The position numbers and the translations under genes were made by a program. DNA of 16,059 bases from an uncultured Clostridia bacterium (GTDB taxonomy: Bacteria > Bacillota > Clostridia > Oscillospirales > Acutalibacteraceae): assembly GCA_947626485.1 (NCBI GenBank), contig CANQSG010000028.1, positions 1 through 16,059 on the forward strand, written 5' to 3'. Shown in pieces: positions 1-7,774 of the stretch; within the stretch, counting starts at the first letter, position 1, and every line of letters begins with the position of its first letter. The notes beneath the pieces are model-generated. The model worked only from the letters and a program-made list of their open reading frames with translations, was not told the origin of the DNA and ran no database searches.

Positions 1-2
1 AG

Positions 3-146
3 CTGCTGCGGCTGCGCGGGGGACGAGCCGGGGCGCTGCTTTTGCTGCCCGTCGCGCCCGCAGAAGCGCCTGCCGAGCCGACGCCGACGCTCGCGGAGTA
101 CCTGCGCGACCCGCTCTCCGAGGTCTATTTATACGCCGCGCCGTAG
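3..146 (+). CDS. possible C-terminal fragment of an unknown protein, cut by the window edge
   Basis: An open frame enters from the left edge and runs 47 codons to a TAG at 144-146. The visible residues are a Leu/Arg/Gly-rich stretch, a short Ala/Pro/Glu-rich linker and an ending that reads like a protein C-terminus (LAEYLRDPLSEVYLYAAP). It would overlap the 3' end of the convergent flavoprotein gene by about 22 bases. There is no recognisable motif and no start in the window, and open frames this short are common by chance in DNA this GC-rich. I do not recognise a family. The other frames over positions 1-124 look less protein-like, and I see no terminator here. Confidence 0.3.
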   Translation: MLRLRGGRAGALLLLPVAPAEAPAEPTPTLAEYLRDPLSEVYLYAAP

Positions 147-1723
147 GACGCGCAGAGCGCCTCGGCGCACCGCAGACCGTCGACGGCGGCGGACAGAATG
201 CCGCCCGCGTAGCCCGCGCCCTCCCCCGCCGGAAAGAGCCCGAAGCAGCCCGCGGCGGTATACCGCTCGTCCCGCGGGATGCGGAAGGGGGCGGAGGAGC
301 GGGTCTCGGGGGCGGACAGCACCGCGTCGGGCGCGCAAAAGCCGGGCAGACGGCGGTCGAGCAGGGGCAGCGCGGCGCGCAACGAAGCCGTCACGAGTGC
401 GGGCAGCACCGCGTCGAGCGCGGCGGGGACGGCGGCGGGGCGCACCGTCGGGCGCACCCTGCCGAACGCGGTCGACGCGCGACCCTGCAAAAAATCCGCG
501 ACGCGCTGGGCGGGAATGCCCTGCCCCGCCGTCGCCGCAAAGGCGGCGCGCTCGATCTGCCGCTGCCATTCCATCCCGGAAAGCGGGTCGTCGGACGGAA
601 AATCTTCCGGCGAGACGCCGACGAGCAGGGCGCTATTAGCATTTGCGCCGTCGCGGGCGGCGTAGCTCATGCCGTTGGTGACAAAGCCGCCCGGCTCGCT
701 CGCGCCGTTGACGACGACGCCGCCGGGGCACATGCAAAAGGTATAGACCCCGCGACCGTCGGGCAGGTGCAGCGCGAGGCGGTAATCAGCGGCGCCGAGC
801 GCCGGGTGGCCGGCAAAAGCGCCGTATCGCGCGCGGTCGATGTCCGCCTGCAAATGCTCGATACGCACCCCGAGCGAAAAGGGTTTTGCGCAGAATTCGA
901 CGCCACGCAGAAGTAGCCGCCGGACGGTGTCCCGCGCCGAATGGCCGATCGCAAGCAGCAGGCGGTCGCAGTCGAGCGTCTCGCTCCCCGCGGGCGTCGC
1001 GATCTCGACGCCGACAAGCCGCCCCTGCCGGACAAAAATATCCTGCAAGCGGTGGGAAAAGCGGATTTCCCCGCCGAGCCGGACGACCTCTTCCCGGATG
1101 CTGCGCACGACGCCGCGCAGAATGTCGGTGCCGATGTGGGGGTTGGCCTCGTACAGGACGCGTTCCCCGGCGCCGAAGCGGGCGAAGGTCTCGAGTACGA
1201 CGCGGCAGCGGGGGTCGCGGATGCCGGAATGCAGCTTGCCGTCCGAAAAGGTGCCGGCGCCGCCCTCGCCGAACTGGACGTTGGACTCCGCGTCGAGCGC
1301 GCCGGCGGAAAAGAAGCGTTCGACGTCGCGCACCCGCTCCTCGACGGGTCGCCCGCGTTCGAGCACGAGGGGGTGCAGACCCGCCCGGGCGAGGGCGAGC
1401 GCGGCGAACATTCCGGCGGGGCCGAAGCCGACGACGACGGGTCGGGTCGCCGCCGCAGCGGTCGGCCAAACGTAGGGCTGCGAAACATAGGGCGCGACGT
1501 CCCGGCGGGTTTGGCACAGGCGTTCTTCGGCGTCGGGCGAGAGGGTCAGCAGCAGCGTGCAGCAAAACCGCACCCGGTCGCGGCGTCGCGCGTCGACCGA
1601 TTTGCGCCAAAGCCGCGCGTCGGCGATCTCGGCGGGGTCGCAGCAAAGCGCCCGCGCCGCCAAAGCCGCGGGGCGGGAAAAGTCGGTGTCGAGGGGCAGG
1701 TAAAGGTCGCGCAGCAGAATCAT
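125..1723 (-). CDS. COG2509-type FAD-dependent dehydrogenase (uncharacterised flavoprotein)
   Basis: This encodes a predicted 532-residue cytosolic flavoprotein of the family annotated as uncharacterised FAD-dependent dehydrogenases; substrate and role are unknown. After a roughly 90-residue N-terminal domain comes the dinucleotide-binding motif GFGPAG at residues 99-104, followed by the family signature FGEGGAGTFSDGKLHSG. Later come a Cys-containing segment (CMCPGGVVVNGASEPGG) and a C-terminal FAD-contact region, GEGAGYAGGILSAAVDG. The length matches the family. The start is the ATG at 1721-1723, because a GGAGGGG ribosome site lies six bases upstream; a longer frame to 1789 lacks one and would extend into the preceding gene. 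The ATG overlaps the TGA of the upstream flavoprotein as ATGA, so translation is probably coupled. The family call is firm and the biochemical role is open. Confidence 0.9.
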   Translation of the reverse strand: MILLRDLYLPLDTDFSRPAALAARALCCDPAEIADARLWRKSVDARRRDRVRFCCTLLLTLSPDAEERLCQTRRDVAPYVSQPYVWPTAAAATRPVVVGFGPAGMFAALALARAGLHPLVLERGRPVEERVRDVERFFSAGALDAESNVQFGEGGAGTFSDGKLHSGIRDPRCRVVLETFARFGAGERVLYEANPHIGTDILRGVVRSIREEVVRLGGEIRFSHRLQDIFVRQGRLVGVEIATPAGSETLDCDRLLLAIGHSARDTVRRLLLRGVEFCAKPFSLGVRIEHLQADIDRARYGAFAGHPALGAADYRLALHLPDGRGVYTFCMCPGGVVVNGASEPGGFVTNGMSYAARDGANANSALLVGVSPEDFPSDDPLSGMEWQRQIERAAFAATAGQGIPAQRVADFLQGRASTAFGRVRPTVRPAAVPAALDAVLPALVTASLRAALPLLDRRLPGFCAPDAVLSAPETRSSAPFRIPRDERYTAAGCFGLFPAGEGAGYAGGILSAAVDGLRCAEALCASYGAAYK

Positions 1724-2967
1724 GCCGATCCCCTCCGCAAGAAGTCGCCGATCGCGTCGGCGGCGCAAAGGGCGCTCGACCACGCCCATTGTAGGTTAAA
1801 ACCGCCGCAGTCGCCGTCGATGTCGATCAGCTCCCCGGCGAAATACAGCCCGGGAATCAGGCGCGACGCCATCGTCTCGGGGAAAAGGTCGCGGGTGTCG
1901 AGCCCGCCGGTCGAGACCTGCGCCTGCGAAAATTCCCGCACGCCCTTCGTCTGCAAAGAAAAATTCTGCGCGAGCCGGGCGAGCGCCGCGCAGTCCTCCC
2001 GCGTCAGCCGGGCGGCGGGGGCGCCGAGCGGAAAACCGCAGGCTTTGAGCAGCGCCTGTCCGACCCGCTTTTGCAGCAGGCCGGTGAAATATTCGAGCAG
2101 CGGCCGCCGTCCGAGGTTTTGCGCGCGCCGGAACAGCCGGTCGCGCAGGGCGTCGGCGGTGCAGTCCGGGAAGAAATTCAGCCGGACTTCACAGGGGCGC
2201 GGGCGGGTCGAAACGATGCGGGAGAGCTGCAGCACCGGCGGGCCGGAGAGGCCGTAGTCGCAAAAAAGCACCTCGCCCGTTTCGGTGCGCAGGCGCTTCC
2301 CGTCGGCGAAAACGGAGACGGCGGCGTCGACCTTCACGCCTTTAAGCGCGCGGATGGGTTCGGTCTCGGTGCGCAGCTGGACGATGGCGGGGTACGCGGG
2401 ACGGGTGCGGTGGCCGAGCCGTTCGGCGAGCCGCAAACCGCTTGCGTCACAGCCGAGCCGTTCGCCCCCGGCGTAAAGCCCCGTCGCGAGCAGGACGGCG
2501 CGGGCGGAAAAGCGGTCGGACGCCGTGACGGTAAAGCCGTCGCCGCCGCGTTCGAGCGCCGTGACCTTCTGCCCGCAAAACAGCGTCACACCGCACTCCT
2601 CGGCGCGAAACCGCAGCGCGTCGACGACGGAGGAGGCTTGATAGGAATTCGGATAGCCCCGCCCGTCGGGCAAATACGTAAATTCGACGCCGAGGTCGGC
2701 AAACCACGCCGCCGTCGTCTCGCGGTCGTAGGCGCTCAGCGCCGGCAGGGCGAAGGCGGGGTCGGCGCCGTGGTATCGGTCGAGGGACAGGTCGCGGTTC
2801 GTGATGTTGCAGCGGCCGTTGCCGGTCAGGCTCAGTTTCCTGCCGACCCGGTCGAGCCCTTCGAGCAGGGCAACGCGCGCGTCAGGCAAACGTTGTTTGA
2901 CGCGGACGGCGGCGCAAAGGCCGGCGGCGCCGCCGCCGATGACGACAAGGTCGAATTCGTGCTCCAT
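1720..2967 (-). CDS. HI0933/YhiN-family NAD(P)/FAD-dependent oxidoreductase
   Basis: This encodes a predicted 415-residue soluble flavoprotein of the HI0933 (YhiN, COG2081) family. Members bind FAD, and their physiological substrate is not settled. The N-terminus carries the Rossmann motif GGGAAG (residues 11-16) in VVIGGGAAGLCAA. The diagnostic family block GRKLSLTGNGRCNITN is at about residues 42-57. The C-terminal FAD-contact block GELIDIDGDCGGFNLQWAWS is at about 377-396. The length is typical. The ATG at 2965-2967 was chosen because the Rossmann fold begins right after it; the frame runs back to 3108 through low-quality sequence that overlaps the transporter gene. The ribosome site is weak (GGTGA about 10 bases upstream). 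It starts 10 bases after the transporter gene stops and shares an ATGA overlap with the next flavoprotein gene, so it lies within one transcript. Confidence 0.92.
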   Translation of the reverse strand: MEHEFDLVVIGGGAAGLCAAVRVKQRLPDARVALLEGLDRVGRKLSLTGNGRCNITNRDLSLDRYHGADPAFALPALSAYDRETTAAWFADLGVEFTYLPDGRGYPNSYQASSVVDALRFRAEECGVTLFCGQKVTALERGGDGFTVTASDRFSARAVLLATGLYAGGERLGCDASGLRLAERLGHRTRPAYPAIVQLRTETEPIRALKGVKVDAAVSVFADGKRLRTETGEVLFCDYGLSGPPVLQLSRIVSTRPRPCEVRLNFFPDCTADALRDRLFRRAQNLGRRPLLEYFTGLLQKRVGQALLKACGFPLGAPAARLTREDCAALARLAQNFSLQTKGVREFSQAQVSTGGLDTRDLFPETMASRLIPGLYFAGELIDIDGDCGGFNLQWAWSSALCAADAIGDFLRRGSA

Positions 2968-2977
2968 ACCGGCAAAT

Positions 2978-4149
2978 TCACCGCGCTTTCCGAGATTTTT
3001 TGCCCGCGCCCTTCGGCTGCTTTCCGGCGTCGGGCTGCCGCCGCAGATAGGCGGTGTCGAAGGTGATGATGCAGGAATAAACGGGGTCGATGCGGCGGGC
3101 GAGGTCATTCACCTGCGCGCGCAGCTGCGCATGGGACAGCGCCAGCCCGTCGGGCACGACGACGTCGAAAATCAGGTTGGTGCTGCGGTCGCTTTTCGGG
3201 GTCATGCGAAAATCGTGCAGCGTCAGATCGGGGTGCAGGGTGCGCAGCAGCGCGGCGAGCGCCGCTTCGGTGCGGTTGCGCACCGCGTCGTCGGTCACGA
3301 TGGGGTCGACGTGCAGCACCAGCGCGAGGTCGAGCCGCTCCTGCACGAGCTTTTCGCAGCGGTCGACCTGCTCGTGGCAGGCGACGATGTTCGCCGTTTC
3401 GGGCACCTCGACGTGCGCCGAGGCGAAGCACCGCCCGGGGCCGTAATTGTGGACGATCAGGTCGTGCACCCCGCAAAAGGCGCTGAATTGCAGAATTTCG
3501 CGCTCGATGGCGTCGACCAGCGCGGGGTCGGGCGGCGCGCCGAGCAGCGGGTCGAGGGTCGTCCGCGCGGTTTTCAGCCCGGAGGCCAGAATAAAGAGCG
3601 AGACCGCCAGTCCGAGCCAGGCGTCGAGGTTCCAACCGAAGGCGAAAAACAGCAGGCAGGCGACCAGCACCGCGGCGGTCGTCAGCGCGTCGGCGCGGCT
3701 GTCGCGCGCAGAGGCGAGCAGCGCCGGCGAATCGATGCGGCGGCCGAGCGTGCGGTAGAAAAAGAACATCCAGCCCTTACAGCCGACCGAGGCGAGCAGC
3801 ACGAGCAGCGTCACCCACGAAAAGGTCGGCGCCGTCGGGTGCAGCAATTTGACGACCGAGGTTTGCAGCAGGCCGGCGCCCATGAGCAGCGTCATCGCCG
3901 CGACGGCGAAGGCCGACATGTATTCGAGCCGCCCGTGCCCGAAGGGGTGGGCGGGGTCGGCGGGGCGAGCCGCCAGCCGGAAACCGAGCAGCGTCACGAC
4001 CGACGCGCCCATATCCGAAAGCTGATTGCAGGCGTCCGCCACGACCGACAGGCTGTGACGCCGCCGAGCAGCCCGTAGGCGCGGCGCACGGCTTTGTCCG
4101 ACGTCTGCTCCGCCCGCTTGACAAAGCGGCGCAGCAGGAACGCCGTCAT
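2978..4149 (-). pseudogene. cation diffusion facilitator (CDF) metal transporter with TM1 deleted and the frame shifted
   Basis: CDF proteins export divalent metals through a six-helix membrane domain and a cytosolic dimerisation domain. The natural start is the ATG at 4147-4149, overlapping the ddl stop as ATGA. From it the frame reads a normal CDF N-terminus (FVKRAEQTSDKAVRRAYGLLGGV) and then goes out of frame near 4052-4060. The rest of the protein continues in another frame from SLSVVADACNQLSDMGAS to the stop at 2978, about 360 residues. It includes HPFGHGR, four to five remaining helices, the dimerisation domain and a basic tail. The helix normally lying between YGLLGG and SLSVVADA, about 20 residues, is absent from every frame, so this is a deletion and not just a slipped base. 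Candidate metal ligands are NxxxD (NQLSD) in helix 2 and DxxxD (DSRAD) in helix 5, a pattern reported for manganese-type CDFs. Without helix 1 a functional transporter is unlikely. An assembly collapse could give the same picture. Confidence 0.8.
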
Positions 4150-5354
4150 GCGCGTTTTGACCCCTTCGCGCCCTTTGCGCCGAAGCCGGAGGCGTTGGAA
4201 AGCAGGTTGGTCTCGATGGCGAAAAGGGTGGTCTCGCGCACCCGCTGGCGGCGGAAGGCGAGGTCGGCGAGGCGGTCGATGAGGGCGGGGTAAGAAAGGC
4301 CGCTCGCCTCCCAGAGGTAAAACGCCAGCGAGCCGGGGATCGTGTTGATCTCGTTGACGTAAACGCGGTTTTCCCGCGTGTCGAGCAGGAAGTCGATGCG
4401 CGCGACGCCGCTCGCCCCGATGGCGCGGAAGACCGCACAGGCGAGGGCGCGGATCTCCTCGGACGTCTGTTTGGGCAGGTCGGCGGGGATTTTGCGGTCG
4501 AGCGACGCCATGCCCTTGCTGCCCTGCCCGGCCTTGCCGGACTTGCCGCCGCCGAGGTATTTGTTTTCGTAAGAAAGGATTTCGTCGGCGTTGAGCGGCT
4601 CCTCGCAGACCGACGCTTCGCAGCCGTCGGCGTCGCCCAGCACGGCGCAGTTGATCTCGCGCAGCGCGGAAACGGCGGGCTCGGCGAGGATGCGATCCGA
4701 AAAGCTGAAGGCGAGCGAAGCGGCGTCGTCGAGCGCCTGCGGGTCGCTGACCTTCGTGATGCCGACGCTCGAGCCGAGGTTGACCGGCTTGACGACCATG
4801 GGGAAGCCGACCTCGTCGGCGAGGCGCTTCTGCGCGGCTTCGCGGTCGGCGAAATAGGCGCGGGCGCGCAGCGTGACGCAGGGCAGCACCGGCAGCCCCG
4901 CCTGCTGCATCACGGCCTTGAAAACGGCTTTGTCCATCCCGACGGCCGAGGCGGCGACGTCGCAGCCGATGTAGGGCAGGCCGAGAAATTCAAGATACCC
5001 TTGCAGGGTGCCGTCCTCGCAGTTGGTGCCGTGGACGATGGGAAAGGCGAGGTCGATCGGCGTTTCCTCGTCCTTCGAAAAGCGGCCGCGCGAAGCGACG
5101 CGCAAAAACGTCCGGTCGCCCCGCCGCACGAGCGACGCCGGGCGGGTCTGCCGCAAAAGCGCGGGCAGGTCGCGGTAATTTTCGATGTCGAACAAAACGT
5201 CGCCCGTCACGAGCTCGCCCGATTTTTTGATATAGATCGGCAGAACGCGATAGGCGTCGCGGTTGATCTGTCCCATGGCCTGCACGGCCGAGATGACCGA
5301 GACTTCATGCTCGACCGAGCGGCCGCCGAAAAAGACGGCAAGATTGGTTTGCAA
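4146..5354 (-). CDS. ddl: D-alanine--D-alanine ligase
   Basis: This ATP-grasp ligase joins two D-alanines to make the dipeptide that MurF adds to the peptidoglycan precursor in the cytosol. The N-terminus has the family motif FFGGRSVEHEVSVISA (Glu15 in the D-Ala site region). Further motifs are HGTNCEDGTLQGYLEFLGLPYIG at about 108-130 and VVKPVNLGSSVGI at about 187-199. The omega-loop SYENKY is at about 261-266, and the metal-binding end DFLLD plus NEINTIPGS (Asp321, Glu335, Asn337) closes the site. At 402 residues it is somewhat long for the family: there is a Gly/Lys-rich insert in the omega loop (about 268-281) and a Gly/Ala/Lys tail (about 389-402). The start is a TTG at 5352-5354 with a GAGGG ribosome site six bases upstream. 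It follows murF after 43 bases containing a terminator-like hairpin, and its stop overlaps the CDF start. Confidence 0.95.
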   Translation of the reverse strand: MQTNLAVFFGGRSVEHEVSVISAVQAMGQINRDAYRVLPIYIKKSGELVTGDVLFDIENYRDLPALLRQTRPASLVRRGDRTFLRVASRGRFSKDEETPIDLAFPIVHGTNCEDGTLQGYLEFLGLPYIGCDVAASAVGMDKAVFKAVMQQAGLPVLPCVTLRARAYFADREAAQKRLADEVGFPMVVKPVNLGSSVGITKVSDPQALDDAASLAFSFSDRILAEPAVSALREINCAVLGDADGCEASVCEEPLNADEILSYENKYLGGGKSGKAGQGSKGMASLDRKIPADLPKQTSEEIRALACAVFRAIGASGVARIDFLLDTRENRVYVNEINTIPGSLAFYLWEASGLSYPALIDRLADLAFRRQRVRETTLFAIETNLLSNASGFGAKGAKGSKRA

Positions 5355-5360
5355 GCGAAT

Positions 5361-5365
5361 CCCTC
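5361..5365 (-). promoter_or_regulatory. ribosome binding site fixing the TTG start of ddl
   Basis: On the minus strand GAGGG lies six bases before the TTG at 5354. No ATG or GTG with a comparable site gives a protein beginning at the conserved strand that precedes FFGGRSVEHEVS, so this site supports the TTG start. Confidence 0.6.
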
Positions 5366-5372
5366 ATTTCCG

Positions 5373-5393
5373 AAAAATCGGGCGGTGCGCCCG
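5373..5393 (-). terminator. intrinsic terminator-like hairpin between murF and ddl
   Basis: On the minus strand CGGGCG, a three-base loop (CAC) and CGCCCG form a six-pair all-GC stem at 5393-5379. It is followed by one A and five T (5377-5373). It starts seven bases after the murF stop and ends eight bases before the ddl ribosome site. The stem is short and the T-run modest, so partial termination or attenuation is more likely than a full stop. No obvious promoter for ddl is visible after it. Confidence 0.5.
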
Positions 5394-5397
5394 GGTT

Positions 5398-6966
5398 TCA
5401 GCCCGCGTAATTGTCGGGCAGGTCGTTTTCAAACAGCACGGCGGTGTCGGCGTCGGCGACCGTTTGCAGCCAGGCGAGCGCGTCGGCGAAGCGGTCGACG
5501 ATGTGCAGCGAGGCGGCGGGGAAATCGGTCGTCGCGATCGCGTCGGCGAGCGGCACGGCGCGGTGCCTGCCGACGAGGACGATCTCGTCGCAGACCCCGG
5601 CGGCGGCGAGGCCGAGCTGATAATTTGCCTCATATTCCTGCGCGCCGAGCTCGACGAGCCCCGGCGTGACGAGGATCTTGCGCTTGCCCGCAAACGCGCC
5701 GAGCACCCGCACGGCCTCGAGGCAGCCCTCGGGGTTGGCGTTATAGGCGTCGTCGATCAGCGTCGAGCCGGAAAGGAAGCGTTTAAGCTCGAGCCGGTGG
5801 GGCGTCGGCGTCAGCTGGGAAATCGCGTATTGCAGGTCGGTTATCGGGACGCCGAGCGCATACGCGACGGCGGCGGCGCCGGTGATGTTCAGCACGTTGT
5901 GCATGCCGAGCAGGCGGGTCTGCACCGCGACCGTCTCGTCGCCGAGCACGAGGTCGAAGGCCGCGCCCTGCGCGCTGTATCGGATATTCTGCGCGTGACT
6001 TTCGAGCTGCGCATCGGTGCCGTAGAGTCGGAAGCCGTCCCCCGTCGCGCGCGAGCGGATCTCGGCGTTGTCGCCGTTGCAGAAGACGCTGCCGCCCCGC
6101 GCGCGGCACCAGTCGGCGAGCTCGAATTTCGTTTCGGCGACGCGCGAAAGCGTGCCGAAGGTCTCGAGGTGCTGGGGGCCGACCGCGGTGATGACGCCGA
6201 AAAACGGGTCGACGATCTCGCAGATCTCGCGGATGTCGCCCGGCTTCTTCGCCCCCATTTCACACAGGAAAATTTGGGTCTGAGGGCGCAGGCGCTCCCG
6301 CACCGTGCGGACGACGCCCATCGGCGTGTTGTAGCTTTCGGGCGTCGCGACGACGTTGAAGCGCTCCTGCAACAGTCGCGCGAGGATGAATTTCGTGCCG
6401 GTCTTGCCGTAGCTGCCGGTGATGCCGACGACCCGCAGCCCCGGGCTTTCCCGCAGGATGCGGCGGGCGTCGTTGCGGTAATGCCGCGCCACGGCGCGCT
6501 CGAACGGCAGGGTCAGCGCCCAGGCGGCAAGCAGCGGCAGCGGCGTCGCAAAGCTGCACAACAGCAGCGGGATCGAAAGCTGCCAACAGAACAGCGTGCC
6601 GACGCAAAGGGCGGCGAGCAGCAGCGCCGCGGCGGCATAAAGCCGCTTGACGCGGGCGGTAAAGACGAGCTTTTTGATCGACCGGCGCTGGAGCTTTCGG
6701 GCGCGCACCACCCGCACCGCCAGCAGGAAAGCAGCGGCGAGCGGGGCGACGAAGGGGGCGGCGGGCAGCAGGAAGGCGCAGAGCGCAGCCAGCCCGGCGT
6801 GCCACAGGAAAGAAACGACGCACAGCGGCGAAAAGGCCTTGCGCAGCCAGCCGAAATAGCGGCGCGGATAATAGGAATTCTGTTGTAGCATTTGCAGCTG
6901 CCGCGTCAGGGCGAAGCAGGCGCTGACCGCGCAGAGCAGCGCCGTCAAAAACAGGGTGAGCTCCAT
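5398..6966 (-). CDS. murF: membrane-anchored MurF-type Mur ligase (UDP-MurNAc-tripeptide--D-Ala-D-Ala ligase)
   Basis: Predicted to add D-Ala-D-Ala to the UDP-MurNAc-tripeptide at the inner face of the membrane. The protein has 522 residues. The first 155 or so contain about four to five hydrophobic segments (near 2-20, 47-70, 72-88, 108-128, 130-152) in place of the usual soluble UDP-binding domain. The Mur ligase core follows: ATP-binding motif GITGSYGKTGTK at 181-192, ESYNTPMGVV near 216-225, MGAKKPGDI, then the C-terminal domain with IDDAYNANPEG and the ending ENDLPDNY seen in the clostridial relatives I recall. The start is the ATG at 6964-6966 with GGAGGT four bases upstream. It begins 38 bases after the hydrolase gene stops, and ddl, which supplies its substrate, comes next. 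MurF, not another Mur ligase, is favoured by the adjacent ddl and the C-terminal motifs. The N-terminal architecture differs from textbook MurF. Confidence 0.88.
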   Translation of the reverse strand: MELTLFLTALLCAVSACFALTRQLQMLQQNSYYPRRYFGWLRKAFSPLCVVSFLWHAGLAALCAFLLPAAPFVAPLAAAFLLAVRVVRARKLQRRSIKKLVFTARVKRLYAAAALLLAALCVGTLFCWQLSIPLLLCSFATPLPLLAAWALTLPFERAVARHYRNDARRILRESPGLRVVGITGSYGKTGTKFILARLLQERFNVVATPESYNTPMGVVRTVRERLRPQTQIFLCEMGAKKPGDIREICEIVDPFFGVITAVGPQHLETFGTLSRVAETKFELADWCRARGGSVFCNGDNAEIRSRATGDGFRLYGTDAQLESHAQNIRYSAQGAAFDLVLGDETVAVQTRLLGMHNVLNITGAAAVAYALGVPITDLQYAISQLTPTPHRLELKRFLSGSTLIDDAYNANPEGCLEAVRVLGAFAGKRKILVTPGLVELGAQEYEANYQLGLAAAGVCDEIVLVGRHRAVPLADAIATTDFPAASLHIVDRFADALAWLQTVADADTAVLFENDLPDNYAG

Positions 6967-7004
6967 AAAAACCTCCGAAATGTCGCGGGCGCGACGGGGA
7001 AAAA

Positions 7005-7766
7005 TTACGGCAGAAAGCTGTTTAAAATCGCGGCGGTCTCATAAGGGCGCTCGGCGAAGGCGAAATGCCCGGCGCCGCGCAGGACGCAGAGCCCCGCGTC
7101 GGGGATGCCCTGCTCGATGACCTTCGCGTCGGCGAGGGGGGTGGCGGTGTCGTTCTCGCCCCAGACGAGCAGGGTCGACGCCTGAATGCGCGGCAGAAGG
7201 TCGCGCAGGTCGACGTTGACGAGGTTGACGAGGGTCTTGCGCAGCACCTCGGGCGCCGCGTTGTAATCCGCCGAGCCGAAATGCGCCCGCGCCCGGGCGA
7301 GCAGCCCCTCGGTGTGGCCGCGCAAACCCGGCAGCGTCAGCACGCGGCGGACGGTTTTAAAGGTGAACTGGCGGCCGCGCTGGCGCAATGTTTTGTGCGG
7401 GATCAGCCCGGCGGCGTCGAGCAGCACCATCTTTTCGGGGTGCAGCAGCCCCTGCCCCGTCAGGTACAGGCAGACCCGCCCGCCGTGGGAATGGCCGAAC
7501 AAAATCGGGTTTTCGACGCCGAGCTGCGCTAAAAAATGCAGCACGAAATCGGCGTAGTCGGCGACCGTCCAGGGCGAGGGCATCACCTGACTGCCGCCGC
7601 AGCCCGGGAAATCGGGGGCGAGCAGGCGATAGCGCCCCTTCAGGGTGTCGATGATCCCCCGAAAGGCCTGCGCCGAGGAGCCCCAGCCGTGCAGCAGCAG
7701 AATCGGCCGGCCTTCGCCCTCGTCCGTATATGCAATTTGCAGTCCGTCCACGGTCAATTCCTTCAA
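7005..7766 (-). CDS. alpha/beta hydrolase
   Basis: This encodes a predicted 253-residue cytosolic serine hydrolase of the alpha/beta fold; the substrate is unknown. The oxyanion-hole motif LLLHGWGSS is at 23-31 and the nucleophile elbow GHSHGG at 91-96 (Ser93). Asp206 lies in WGENDTATP and His234 in GAGHFAF, completing the catalytic triad. There is no signal peptide. The start is a TTG at 7764-7766, chosen because GGAGGG (7775-7780) lies eight bases upstream and translation from there gives MKELTVDGLQIAYTDEGEG, a normal N-terminal beta strand for the fold. The frame stays open upstream through a basic stretch to an ATG at 7857, but that ATG would sit at the predicted transcription start. It is the first gene of the minus-strand block, with its own extended -10 promoter, and is followed 38 bases later by murF. 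A cell-envelope role is only suggested by position. Confidence 0.92.
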   Translation of the reverse strand: MKELTVDGLQIAYTDEGEGRPILLLHGWGSSAQAFRGIIDTLKGRYRLLAPDFPGCGGSQVMPSPWTVADYADFVLHFLAQLGVENPILFGHSHGGRVCLYLTGQGLLHPEKMVLLDAAGLIPHKTLRQRGRQFTFKTVRRVLTLPGLRGHTEGLLARARAHFGSADYNAAPEVLRKTLVNLVNVDLRDLLPRIQASTLLVWGENDTATPLADAKVIEQGIPDAGLCVLRGAGHFAFAERPYETAAILNSFLP

Positions 7767-7774
7767 AATGAAAT

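Noticed and set aside
1..124. Cys-rich translation in the first frame at the left edge, and a terminator for the minus-strand operon
   Set aside because: The Cys codons come from repeated TGC in GC-rich DNA and the frame goes on into Arg-rich noise; no hairpin with a T-run is present on the minus strand here.
941..2257. 438-codon plus-strand open frame opposite the flavoprotein genes
   Set aside because: It lies antisense to two well-supported genes, has low-complexity GC-driven composition and no family motif; it is a shadow of the high-GC coding strand.
4150..4438. Upstream part of the long open frame containing the CDF protein, read as a true N-terminus
   Set aside because: It overlaps the conserved C-terminal motifs of ddl in another frame and looks like Ser/Arg/Pro noise; the real CDF start is the ATG at 4149 in a different frame.
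5263..6888. 541-codon plus-strand open frame opposite murF
   Set aside because: It is antisense to a clear Mur ligase, is rich in Arg/Gly/Asp without motifs and has no sensible ribosome site.
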